Assembly: GCF_000735585.1 (NCBI RefSeq)
Contig: NZ_JNNO01000004.1
Coordinates: 1-64,000 of the forward strand
DNA from: Devosia sp. LC5
Lineage (GTDB): Bacteria > Pseudomonadota > Alphaproteobacteria > Rhizobiales > Devosiaceae
Reading direction: 5' to 3'
Length of the DNA: 64,000 nt
Below the pieces are notes generated by a model. That model had not been told where the DNA came from. It saw only the letters and a list, made by a program, of their open reading frames with translations, and did not search any database. Positions 1 to 7,970 of the stretch are shown in pieces. Numbering within the stretch: position 1 is the first letter of the stretch; each line of letters starts with the position of its first letter. Made by a program: the position numbers and the translations under genes.

Positions 1-2
1 GG

Positions 3-2834
3 CTGGGACGGGGCCAGGTGCCTTTGGTATCGCACCACGGCGAGGGGCCGGCCTATGGCGGCACACCTTCGGATGGCTCGGTGCTGGCGGCGGTTGCCGA
101 CCTGCGGGCGCGCGGGCTCAAGGTGACGCTCTATCCGATCATCATGATGGATGTGCCTTCGGGCAATAGCCTGCCCGATCCTTATTCGGGGACGGCGGGG
201 CAGGGCGCTTATCCCTGGCGGGGGCGGATCACCTGCCACCCGGCACCGGGGCGGGCAGGGTCGCCCGACCAGACAGGCGTGGCGGCGGCGCAGATATCGG
301 CGTTCGTGGCCAATGGCTATCGCAGCATGGTGCTGCATTATGCGGGGATCGCTGAAGCGAGCGGGGCGGATGCGCTGCTGATCGGCTCGGAAATGCGTGG
401 GCTGACGACGGTGCGCGGGGCGGGGAATAGCTTTCCGTTCGTCGAGGCGCTGGTGGGGCTGGCGGCGGAGGCGCGGGCCATTGTGGGGCCGGCGACCAAG
501 CTGAGCTATGCGGGCGACTGGAGCGAATATTCGGGCTATCAGCCGGACGGGGAGAAGTTCTTTCATCTCGATCCGCTCTGGGCGAGCCCGCATATCGATG
601 CGGTGGGGATCGACAATTATATGCCGCTGGCCGACTGGCGCGATGGCGCGGGGCATGCCGATGCGGCGCTCTCGGCCAATGGCTATGACCTCGACTATCT
701 CATGGGCAATATCGCCGGTGGCGAGGGGTTTGACTGGTATTATGCCAGCGATGCCGACCGGGCGGCGGGGACGCGGTCGCCGATTGGCGACGGCACTTAC
801 GGCGAGCCCTGGGTGTGGCGCTACAAGGATATCCGCAGCTGGTGGAGCCAGTGGCATCATGACCGGCCGGGGGGCGTGCGCAACGCAATGCCGACGGGCT
901 GGGTGCCGGGCAGCAAGCCAATTTGGATGACGGAACTGGGCTGTGGCGCGGTCGACAAGGCGGCCAATCAGCCCAATATTTTTGGCGACGACAAGAGCGC
1001 GGAAAGCGGGCGGCCCTATTTTTCGAGTGGGCTGCCGGACCCGCTGATGCAGCGGCAGTTCTTGCGGGCGCATCAGGCCTATTGGCGCGATCCGGCGAAT
1101 AATCCGGCGGGGATGATTGATGTGTCGCGGGTCTATCTGTGGACCTGGGATGCGCGACCCTATCCGGCGTTTCCGGCACAGGTGGATGTGTGGGCCGATG
1201 GTCCCAATCATCGCACCGGGCATTGGTTGACCGGGCGGCTGGGCGGGTTGGCCAGCGATGAATTGGCCAGTGCGATTGCGGCTGAGCATGGCGTGGCACT
1301 GACGGCGGAACCGGCGGCGCCATTTGTGTCGGGATATGTGCTGGGCACGGCCACGACGGGGCGGGAGGCGCTGAAGCCGTTGCTGGAGGTGGCGGGGCTG
1401 AGCCTGCGCGGCACCTTGGATGGGCTGCATGCTGGGGTGCCGCGGCTTGTGCATACGCTGACGCTTGATCCATTGCAGCTGGCGGCCGGGGAAGGGCCGA
1501 CGTTGTCGCGGCGGCGTGGCGATGCGATGGAGGCGCCGGGGCGGTTGGCGCTGTGCTATGTGGATCGGGAGCGCGATTACCTGACCGGCACCGTGACGGC
1601 TATAGCCAGGGCCGATGGCCCGCTGGTAGGCGAAGCCTTGGCGCTCGTGCTGGATAGTGCGGCGGCGCGGCTGGCGGCCGAACGGGTACTCGATAGCCGG
1701 GCAGCGGCGCGGGAGACGCTGGATTTTGTCCTGCCGCCATCGCTGTTGGCGCTGGAGCCGGGCGATCTCGTGAACATTGCGGGACTGGCCGAGGGGCCGT
1801 TTGAAATCGCTGAAATTCGGGACGGGCTGAGCCGGCAGATCAAGGCACGGACTTTGCCGAACAATACTGCGGTGGCAACGGCCGTGGACCGGCCGCTGGC
1901 ACCGGGCGGCGGCGAATTTGCCGAAGTACTGCCACTGGTGGCTGTGGCGCATCTGCCGGCGCTGCCGGACGATCCGGGGCGGTCGCGGCTGGTGGTTGCG
2001 GGCTATGCGCAGCCATGGCCGGGGCATTTGCTGGTGACCGACGAGACGACGGGCGCGGCCGTGGTGGAGCTGACCCGCCGGGCGGGGATGGGCGAGACCG
2101 TGACCGCGTTCGGCGCTGGGCCGCTTGGCGTCTGGGAGCTGGGCAATGTGATCGAGGTGAGCCTGTTGTCGGGGCATTTGGCTTCGGCGGACGAACTGGC
2201 GGTGCTGGCGGGCTCCAATCGGATTGCTGTCGAGAGCGGGGGTAATTGGGAGGTCATCGGCTTTGGGGCGGCGGAATTGCTGGCGCCCGGGCATTTCCGG
2301 CTGAGCCGGCTGTTGCGGGGGCTGGAGGGGACCGTGCCGGTGGCAACCGCGCCTGGATGCCGGGTGATTGTACTGGATGGGCGGGCGGTGACGCTGCCGG
2401 TCGAGACGCAATTGCTGGGCGAAGAGCGGGCGTTTCGCGTTTATGCGGGCAGCAGCGACGTGACAGGAACGGTTTGGCCGGTTGCCACTGGGGTGGCGCC
2501 GGCGCTGCCATTGCCGCCGGCGCAATTGCGAGCGCGGCGGGAGGCGGATGGCGGCATAGCCCTGTCGTGGGTGCGGCGCAGCCGGGCCGATGGGGATGGC
2601 TGGGGCGCGGTGGAATCCCCGCTTGAGTACCAGCCGGAGAGCTATCGCATCGACATCCTGAATGGGTCGACGCTGGTGCGGACGCTTTCGAGCGCCACCC
2701 CGGCGGTGAGCTATGGACCGGCGGAGCAGATGGCTGATTTTGGGGCCCTGCCGGCTGATTTTGGTTTCAGCGTGGCGCAGATCAGCCCGGTGCTGGGCGT
2801 GGGACACGCCGCGACAGGAGAATTTCATGGCTAG
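3..2834 (+). CDS. Gene-transfer-agent baseplate 'megatron' protein (GTA TIM-barrel / host-specificity protein), 5' end cut off
   Basis: Large tail-tip or baseplate protein of the gene transfer agent (GTA) type, a structural part of the phage-like particle that touches the recipient cell. The first 400 or so visible residues look like the glycoside-hydrolase-like TIM-barrel domain of this family (a sugar-hydrolase-like fold with several W/D/Y-rich stretches such as LWTWDARPYPAFP), and the rest resembles the phage tail C-terminal domains. The frame is open to the window edge, so the true start lies upstream; family members are usually about 1300 residues and about 943 are visible. The GTG at 18 is just an internal valine. 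The last 8 bases overlap the endolysin gene. That this is GTA rather than ordinary prophage is inferred, because only the last tail gene is visible. Confidence 0.85.
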   Translation: MGRGQVPLVSHHGEGPAYGGTPSDGSVLAAVADLRARGLKVTLYPIIMMDVPSGNSLPDPYSGTAGQGAYPWRGRITCHPAPGRAGSPDQTGVAAAQISAFVANGYRSMVLHYAGIAEASGADALLIGSEMRGLTTVRGAGNSFPFVEALVGLAAEARAIVGPATKLSYAGDWSEYSGYQPDGEKFFHLDPLWASPHIDAVGIDNYMPLADWRDGAGHADAALSANGYDLDYLMGNIAGGEGFDWYYASDADRAAGTRSPIGDGTYGEPWVWRYKDIRSWWSQWHHDRPGGVRNAMPTGWVPGSKPIWMTELGCGAVDKAANQPNIFGDDKSAESGRPYFSSGLPDPLMQRQFLRAHQAYWRDPANNPAGMIDVSRVYLWTWDARPYPAFPAQVDVWADGPNHRTGHWLTGRLGGLASDELASAIAAEHGVALTAEPAAPFVSGYVLGTATTGREALKPLLEVAGLSLRGTLDGLHAGVPRLVHTLTLDPLQLAAGEGPTLSRRRGDAMEAPGRLALCYVDRERDYLTGTVTAIARADGPLVGEALALVLDSAAARLAAERVLDSRAAARETLDFVLPPSLLALEPGDLVNIAGLAEGPFEIAEIRDGLSRQIKARTLPNNTAVATAVDRPLAPGGGEFAEVLPLVAVAHLPALPDDPGRSRLVVAGYAQPWPGHLLVTDETTGAAVVELTRRAGMGETVTAFGAGPLGVWELGNVIEVSLLSGHLASADELAVLAGSNRIAVESGGNWEVIGFGAAELLAPGHFRLSRLLRGLEGTVPVATAPGCRVIVLDGRAVTLPVETQLLGEERAFRVYAGSSDVTGTVWPVATGVAPALPLPPAQLRARREADGGIALSWVRRSRADGDGWGAVESPLEYQPESYRIDILNGSTLVRTLSSATPAVSYGPAEQMADFGALPADFGFSVAQISPVLGVGHAATGEFHG

Positions 2835-3582
2835 GACGCGCTTTGATATCTGCCTCGACGAGGTGTTGCGGCATGAGGGTGGTTATGCGGACCACCCCAG
2901 CGATCCCGGCGGGGCGACCAATCTGGGGATCACGCACAAGACGCTGGCGCGATGGCGCAATGTATCGCCGTGGTGGAAGCTGCCCAAGGCGGAGGTCAAG
3001 GCGCTGGGGCGGGCCGAAGCGGCGCGCATCTATCGGGCGAGCTATTGGGATCGCAGCAAGGCGGGCAATCTGCCGGCGGGGCTCGATCTGGCGCTGTTCG
3101 ACTTTGCCGTCAATTCGGGGCCGGATCGGGCAATCCGCACGCTGCAGGCCGAGCTGGGCGTGCTGGCGGATGGTCAGGCCGGGCCGCTGACGCTGGCTGC
3201 TGTGCAAGCGCGGGACGCAGCCGGGCTAATCGCTGCGCTGTGCGACCGGCGGCTGGGCTTTCTCAATCGGCTCTCGAGCTTCCCCACTTTCGGCAAGGGT
3301 TGGACCAGCCGTGTTGCGGCCATCCGCAAGGCGGCACTGGCGGCCGCGGGCACGCCGATTGCCCCGATTTCACCCTCTTCAAACTGGAGCATCGCAATGG
3401 ATTTCCTCAACGGATACAAAACTTACGTCGTCGCCGTCATCATGCTGTTGGCAGCCGGTGCGCAATTGCTGGGGGTCGAGTTGCCGGCATTGGACGGGGC
3501 TTCGTCGGGGCAGATGATCATGGAAGCGCTTGCCATAATTTTCCTGCGCAAAGGACTTAAAGGGGATATCGGCAAGGCGTGA
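2827..3582 (+). CDS. GTA-linked endolysin: glycoside hydrolase family 108 muramidase with C-terminal membrane segment
   Basis: Peptidoglycan-cleaving muramidase that probably lyses the cell to release GTA particles. The N-terminal 90 or so residues carry the GH108 pattern with catalytic Glu17 in HEGGY followed by DPGGATNLGIT; residues about 95-165 look like the partner peptidoglycan-binding domain. The last 61 residues (191-251) hold one hydrophobic span (about 200-218), a holin-like tail not needed for catalysis. The ATG at 2827 is chosen because AGGAG sits just upstream and it overlaps the tail gene by 8 bases, as in a coupled operon. An in-frame ATG at 3397 has GGAG 7 bases before it and could start a separate 61-residue membrane protein. 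No signal peptide is seen. Confidence 0.85.
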   Translation: MARTRFDICLDEVLRHEGGYADHPSDPGGATNLGITHKTLARWRNVSPWWKLPKAEVKALGRAEAARIYRASYWDRSKAGNLPAGLDLALFDFAVNSGPDRAIRTLQAELGVLADGQAGPLTLAAVQARDAAGLIAALCDRRLGFLNRLSSFPTFGKGWTSRVAAIRKAALAAAGTPIAPISPSSNWSIAMDFLNGYKTYVVAVIMLLAAGAQLLGVELPALDGASSGQMIMEALAIIFLRKGLKGDIGKA

Positions 3583-3594
3583 CCCACACCAACT

Positions 3595-3619
3595 GGACAT
3601 GACCGCCATATTCATGTCC
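3595..3619. promoter_or_regulatory. Inverted repeat and ATTCA direct repeat before the small secreted protein gene
   Basis: GGACATGA (3595-3602) and TCATGTCC (3612-3619) form an 8-base perfect inverted repeat around a 9-base spacer, which could be a hairpin ending the GTA operon or an operator. The same stretch begins an 11-base-spaced direct repeat of ATTCA (3610-3614 and 3621-3625), the spacing that OmpR/PhoP-family regulators read. A possible -10 (CATAGAT near 3634) then lies only about 10 bases before the ATG at 3650. Binding by the adjacent response regulator is inference. Confidence 0.35.
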
Positions 3620-3649
3620 CATTCAGCAACGCCGCCATAGATTGCCCTC

Positions 3650-3943
3650 ATGAAAACCTCGATCATGAAATTGCTGTCCGCAACCGTCCTTGCCCTGGCC
3701 ATCGGCTTTGCCGCTACCGGCACGGCGAGCGCCCAGGCATGCCTCGACAAGCGGCAGATCCAGGAAGCGGTATCGTCCGGGCAGATCGTATCGCTCGATG
3801 CGGTCCTCGCATCGGCGGGCGTCGACAGCAGCGTCGAGGTCCTCAATGTGCAGGTATGTGACCAGGGCGGCCGGCTAGTCTATATTATCGGCGTGCTGAG
3901 CCGCGACGGTCAGGCCCAGAATCTGGTTCTGAGCGCGCAATAA
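3650..3943 (+). CDS. Small secreted PepSY-like protein upstream of the two-component pair (possibly FeuN-like)
   Basis: Ninety-seven residues with a clear signal peptide (MKTSIMKLL then a hydrophobic core, cleavage near ASA-QA). The mature part is about 70 residues with two cysteines and a short alpha/beta pattern ending in VYIIGVLSRDGQAQNLVL, which resembles PepSY-type periplasmic modulators. It lies 22 bases before the response regulator, in the same direction. In Sinorhizobium a small periplasmic protein, FeuN, sits before feuP-feuQ and restrains the kinase; position, size and export all fit, but I cannot confirm homology by alignment. No Shine-Dalgarno sequence precedes the ATG, so the transcript could be leaderless. 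Confidence 0.65.
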   Translation: MKTSIMKLLSATVLALAIGFAATGTASAQACLDKRQIQEAVSSGQIVSLDAVLASAGVDSSVEVLNVQVCDQGGRLVYIIGVLSRDGQAQNLVLSAQ

Positions 3944-3965
3944 CACGGCATCTGGGGGGCCATCG

Positions 3966-4625
3966 ATGCGAATTCTGGTTGTCGAAGACGATACCAATCT
4001 CAATCGGCAGATCAAGGAAGCGCTGACCGAATCCGGTTATGCGGTCGATGTGGCCTTTGACGGCGAGGAAGGCCATTTCCTTGGTGACACCGAACCCTAT
4101 GACGCCATCGTGCTCGATATCGGTCTGCCGCGCATGGATGGGCTGAGCGTGCTCGAAGAATGGCGCCGGGCTGGCAAGACCACCCCGGTGCTGTTGCTGA
4201 CAGCGCGCGATCGCTGGAGCGACAAGGTGCAGGGGATCGACGCCGGCGCCGATGATTATGTCGCCAAGCCGTTCCACATGGAAGAAGTGCTGGCGCGCAT
4301 CCGTGCGCTGGTGCGCCGCGCGGCAGGGCTGGCCTCCAACGAAATCGTCGCCGGATCGGTGCGGCTGGATTCCCGCTCAGGCAAGGTGACGGTGGGTGGC
4401 CAATCGGTCAAACTCACCAGCCATGAATTGCGCCTGTTGAGCTATCTCATGCACCACAAGGGCAAGGTGATCTCGCGAACCGAGCTGACCGAGCATCTCT
4501 ACGACCAGGATTTCGACCGCGACAGCAATACGATCGAAGTGTTTGTCGGCCGGCTGCGCAAGAAGCTGCCGGAGGATTGCATTCAAACGGTGCGGGGTCT
4601 CGGCTATCAGATCGCTGAAGACTAG
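3966..4625 (+). CDS. feuP: OmpR/PhoP-family response regulator (FeuP-like)
   Basis: Transcription factor of a two-component system. Receiver domain at residues 1-115 with acidic pair E7-D8-D9, phospho-acceptor Asp51 (VLDIGLPRMDG), Thr79 and Lys101 (KPFH); winged-helix DNA-binding domain at 125-219, ending GRLRKKLP...TVRGLGYQI. The 219-residue length is standard. It follows the small secreted protein by 22 bases and precedes its kinase by 62 bases. In rhizobia the equivalent FeuPQ system responds to the envelope or to osmotic state and drives cyclic glucan export. The feu name rests on order and type only; 'PhoP-like' is the safe description. Confidence 0.85.
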   Translation: MRILVVEDDTNLNRQIKEALTESGYAVDVAFDGEEGHFLGDTEPYDAIVLDIGLPRMDGLSVLEEWRRAGKTTPVLLLTARDRWSDKVQGIDAGADDYVAKPFHMEEVLARIRALVRRAAGLASNEIVAGSVRLDSRSGKVTVGGQSVKLTSHELRLLSYLMHHKGKVISRTELTEHLYDQDFDRDSNTIEVFVGRLRKKLPEDCIQTVRGLGYQIAED

Positions 4626-4687
4626 GGGATCCGGCTTGGAGCAATTGCCCAGGTCTCTTCCGGCTTTGTCATTTTGCCTGGATCGCT

Positions 4688-6064
4688 ATGCGTAAGGGCT
4701 CTATCGCCGCATCCCTGTTCTGGCTATCGGCGGGCTGGCTGGTCCTGGCGCTGGTCGCTACCGGCTTCCTGCTGACCGATCTGTACTCGCGAGCGCTGGA
4801 CACCTCGCTGTCCCAGACGCTGGAATTTCATGTCGAAAGCCTGACGGGGGCTCTGCTTGAGGCAGGCGATCCGGTAAGCCCGGATATCGCACTGACCGAT
4901 CCGCGGTTCGACCGGCCGCGTTCGGGCTGGTATTGGGCCATCCGCGACGCCAATGGCACGCTTTATAATCTGTCGACCTCAGTGGTGGGGATCGACCTGC
5001 CGGTGGTGACCGGTCCCCCCGATGTGCTGGGCCGCCGCACGGCCGTGATGGACGACGTATTCGGTACCCGCATGCGTGTGGTGGAGCGCGCGGTGACCGT
5101 GGCGCCCACGACCTATCATATCGTGGTTACGGGCAATCTCAGTGAAATCCTTGAACTGGTGGACGATTTCCGCGGCCAGGCCTTTATCGTGCTCGGTGCG
5201 GTCTGCGTGATGCTGGCGGTGATGAGCTTCATCGTCGCCCGCTTCGCCTTGCGGCCAATCTCCCGGCTCAGCAAGGCTATCGAAAATGTTCGCTCCGGCG
5301 ACACGGGCGTGGTGGCGGGCACCTATCCGCGCGAAATTGCGCCGCTGGCCGAGGAGGTCAACGAATTGCTGCGCTCCAATGCGCAGATCATCGAGCGGGC
5401 GCGAAACCAGGTGGGCAATCTGGCCCATGGACTGAAAACGCCGATTGCCGTGCTGCGCAATGAGGCAGGCGCCAGAAAAGGCGCGCTGGCCGATGTGGTG
5501 CTGGCTGAAAGCGACAAGATGAGCACCATGGTCGCGACCTATCTGGAGCGGGCACGACTGGCGGCACGCACTTCCGTGGTCGGCAAGCGGGCCGACGCCA
5601 CCATGGTCATGCTGCGGCTGACAAGGGTGATGAGCAAGATCCATCCCGACGTCACGGTGGCCTTCCAGCGGCCCGATGCCTCGCTGCCCTGGTTCCGTGG
5701 CGACGAGGCAGACCTCGAGGAAATGGCGGGCAATCTGCTCGACAATGCCTGCAAATGGTCCAAAGGGCAGGTGGGGGTGCGGCTCGACGCCGAGCGGGGC
5801 GACACGGGCACCATCCTGCTGATCCGCATTGACGACAATGGCCCCGGCTTGACCGAGGAAGACGCCCAGAAAGTGTTGCGTCGCGGTGTCAGGCTGGACG
5901 AGAAAACGCCCGGCAGCGGGCTGGGACTCGATATCGTCAAGGAATTGGTCGATGTCTATGGCGGCAGCCTGGAACTGAAACGCTCGGCTTTGGGCGGTCT
6001 TCTGGTAGAATTGCGCTTGCCGACGGCCCGATTGGGCTCGATGGCCAAGCCGGTTGCAAGTTGA
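4688..6064 (+). CDS. feuQ: Sensor histidine kinase, partner of the preceding regulator (FeuQ-like)
   Basis: Membrane-bound sensor kinase of 458 residues. Membrane spans near residues 10-30 and 166-186 enclose a periplasmic sensor of about 135 residues; a HAMP-like linker follows, then the H-box with His247 (NLAHGLKTPIAVLRNE), an N-box (NLLDNACKWS), and the ATP-binding G-boxes DDNGPGL and GSGLGLDIVKE. The sensor shape matches PhoQ/FeuQ-type kinases. Same strand as the regulator, so they are almost certainly cognate. The periplasmic loop is where the upstream small secreted protein could act. Confidence 0.87.
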   Translation: MRKGSIAASLFWLSAGWLVLALVATGFLLTDLYSRALDTSLSQTLEFHVESLTGALLEAGDPVSPDIALTDPRFDRPRSGWYWAIRDANGTLYNLSTSVVGIDLPVVTGPPDVLGRRTAVMDDVFGTRMRVVERAVTVAPTTYHIVVTGNLSEILELVDDFRGQAFIVLGAVCVMLAVMSFIVARFALRPISRLSKAIENVRSGDTGVVAGTYPREIAPLAEEVNELLRSNAQIIERARNQVGNLAHGLKTPIAVLRNEAGARKGALADVVLAESDKMSTMVATYLERARLAARTSVVGKRADATMVMLRLTRVMSKIHPDVTVAFQRPDASLPWFRGDEADLEEMAGNLLDNACKWSKGQVGVRLDAERGDTGTILLIRIDDNGPGLTEEDAQKVLRRGVRLDEKTPGSGLGLDIVKELVDVYGGSLELKRSALGGLLVELRLPTARLGSMAKPVAS

Positions 6065-6121
6065 CGCATTTTCGCCGCAATACACCAACAAGAGCCACTC
6101 ACCGATAACGAGAACCCAGAC

Positions 6122-6604
6122 ATGAACCGTATCGCCCTTCTCGCCACGCCGCTGTTTGCCTTGACCTTGGCCGCCTGCGCCAGCACGGCGCCGTCTGCGC
6201 CGATCCAGCAGGCCCCGATCGTGGCAGCCCCGGCGATCGTGATGCCGAATGTGCCCACCCCGGCCCAGACCACCCAGCAGGCCCTGGCGACCACCAGCGT
6301 TGCCAATGGCTTTGTCGACTCGGCCGCCCTGGCCTCGATGACGGCAAAGGACTCCGCAGAAGCCAATAGCGCACAATTCTATGCGCTGCAGTTCGGCCGC
6401 CCCGGCGCACCGCGCCAATGGGCTGGCGACAAGGGCACGACCGGCTCGGTCTCGGTGGGTCCCTATGTCCGCGTGAACAATCTTGATTGCCGCGACTTCA
6501 CCCACTCGGTGAAGATCAACGGCCAGGACTTCACCAAGAAGGGCACGGCCTGCCGCGAGCAGAACGGCAATTGGGCCGTGGTGCCGGGCTCCGGCGCCGC
6601 CTGA
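6122..6604 (+). CDS. Lipoprotein of the RT0821/Lpp0805 surface-protein family
   Basis: A 160-residue outer-membrane-type lipoprotein. The signal peptide ends in a lipobox, LAAC, with Cys20 as the lipidated residue. A low-complexity Ala/Pro/Gln/Thr linker (about 21-60) leads to a C-terminal domain with the paired cysteines NLDCRDFTHSV and GTACREQNGNW typical of the RT0821/Lpp0805 surface antigens. Their function is unknown; they are often linked to envelope integrity. It starts 57 bases after the kinase gene and may be cotranscribed with it. Confidence 0.75.
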   Translation: MNRIALLATPLFALTLAACASTAPSAPIQQAPIVAAPAIVMPNVPTPAQTTQQALATTSVANGFVDSAALASMTAKDSAEANSAQFYALQFGRPGAPRQWAGDKGTTGSVSVGPYVRVNNLDCRDFTHSVKINGQDFTKKGTACREQNGNWAVVPGSGAA

Positions 6605-6687
6605 TTGATCCGCTGATCGGCTGGTAAGGATTGTTTACCAAGCCGCGGTAGGGTTTGGGGAGATTTGCTTCCCAAACCGACTGCGTG

Positions 6688-7866
6688 ATGTCCCAAGCCA
6701 GCAACCACTCCGCCGACGCCGCCCAGCCGCGCCGATCTGTGCGCGGCGATGCTTCGTCGTCCCAGCTTTTTGCCGGGCTGATCGATGCGGTGATCGTGGA
6801 AGACCCGGTGGCCTTTCCGTTTCCCGGCTCGGTGGCGCGCAGCCAGGCTATGGCGGTGTGGACCTGGATCAATCGCGATCTCTGCGGGGATATCGATCTC
6901 AGCGATCTCGACGCCGCCATGCCCCAAGTGCTGGCGCGGATGCGGGATGCCGTGGCGGGCGCTGATGCCGATTTCGACGCGGGCCGACGGCTGCGCGCCG
7001 CGCTGGGCAATGACGAGGCGCGTGCCGCCCTGCCGGTGATCATGGGGGCGCTGCGCAACCGCGCCGTGCTCGACAAGGCGCAGGCCTTTGGCCGGGCGGT
7101 CAATACCATTGCCGACGAGACGGCGTTGAGCACGGCCATTCATTCCATGCCCCTGCAGGACCCGCCGCTGGCGGCGCTGCTGTTTCATGCAGCCATGGGG
7201 CAAATCATCAATCCGACCAGGGTTGTTGGCGCGATCATCCGCCTGTCTGGCAATTCCAACGAGGGGACAGTGGCGCGGGCCGGTTTCGGACCGGTGATCG
7301 ACGCCATTCTGGCGCATGCGCAGAACCAGCTCTATCTGCTGCAACCCGCGGGACCGTTCTCCGATATCGACCTGATGTGCCGGGCGCTGGATCGGTTTCA
7401 CCGGCTGGTCCGGGCGCTGACCGGCAATATCGAATTCGCGCGCGGCAGCCGCTGGTCCATGGTGCTGTCGAGCCTGACCAAGCAGATTTCCGATCGCGTC
7501 GAGCCGCGCCTCAAGGACGTGGTACCCGATATCAACCAGGCGCTGCGCAAGCCGCGCGAGGGTGCCGACCGATTGGATAATGACCGGCTGCTGGCGGCGC
7601 TGAACGGGATTTATCTGCTCTCGGCGATCCGCGATTGTCGCGACAGCCTGGCGCTCAATGCGCTGTTCGACCAGGCCTGGAGCCAATCGGGGCAGGCGCT
7701 GGAAATGCACCTGCAGCGTAATCTGGAACTGCTGCGGCAGAACCCGGCCGATGCCATTATCGGCACGCGGATGGAAGCGGGCATCAAGATGGCCGAGATC
7801 CGGTTCAATCCCGAATATGCCGAAACGCTCCGCCGCGCCCGCGCTGCAGCTGAACGCCGGGGCTAG
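6688..7866 (+). CDS. Conserved protein of unknown function
   Basis: About 392 residues, soluble, no signal peptide, largely alpha-helical and rich in Ala, Leu and Arg. I do not recognise a catalytic motif or a named family. Regions of note are an acidic segment after WTWINRDLCGDIDLSDLD, a long helical centre, and LEMHLQRNLELLRQNP near the C-terminus, which could mediate self-association. The ATG at 6688 is preferred to a TTG 33 bases upstream because the extra residues look like non-coding sequence, though neither has a good ribosome site. It ends 13 bases before a fold-back repeat and converges with the oxidoreductase genes. Confidence 0.6.
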   Translation: MSQASNHSADAAQPRRSVRGDASSSQLFAGLIDAVIVEDPVAFPFPGSVARSQAMAVWTWINRDLCGDIDLSDLDAAMPQVLARMRDAVAGADADFDAGRRLRAALGNDEARAALPVIMGALRNRAVLDKAQAFGRAVNTIADETALSTAIHSMPLQDPPLAALLFHAAMGQIINPTRVVGAIIRLSGNSNEGTVARAGFGPVIDAILAHAQNQLYLLQPAGPFSDIDLMCRALDRFHRLVRALTGNIEFARGSRWSMVLSSLTKQISDRVEPRLKDVVPDINQALRKPREGADRLDNDRLLAALNGIYLLSAIRDCRDSLALNALFDQAWSQSGQALEMHLQRNLELLRQNPADAIIGTRMEAGIKMAEIRFNPEYAETLRRARAAAERRG

Positions 7867-7879
7867 GTTTCCTTCTGCT

Positions 7880-7970
7880 AGACCTCATGGTGAGCCTGTC
7901 GAACCACGAGGTCGGGAGAGTGGAGGCTTGCGTATCGACCTCGTCCTTCGACAAGCTCAGGATGAGGTCT
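7880..7970. repeat. Fold-back intergenic repeat, copy A
   Basis: The outer ends are inverted copies of each other: AGACCTCATGGTGAGCC at the left and GCTCAGGATGAGGTCT at the right, with two further inverted GACCTCGT-like segments inside. The same ends recur at 22084-22156. This is the build of REP/palindromic intergenic elements common in this bacterial group. The right end supplies part of the stop codon of the minus-strand oxidoreductase, which ends at 7969. It may act as a bidirectional terminator between the convergent genes. Confidence 0.75.

Noticed and set aside
300-930. Short plus-strand frames inside the megatron gene
   Set aside because: Arg-rich out-of-frame products of a GC-rich gene.
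4979-6505. Long open frame antisense to the feuQ-like kinase and lipoprotein
   Set aside because: The sense strand encodes clear protein families; the His/Gly/Gln-rich antisense product is typical of GC-rich shadow frames.
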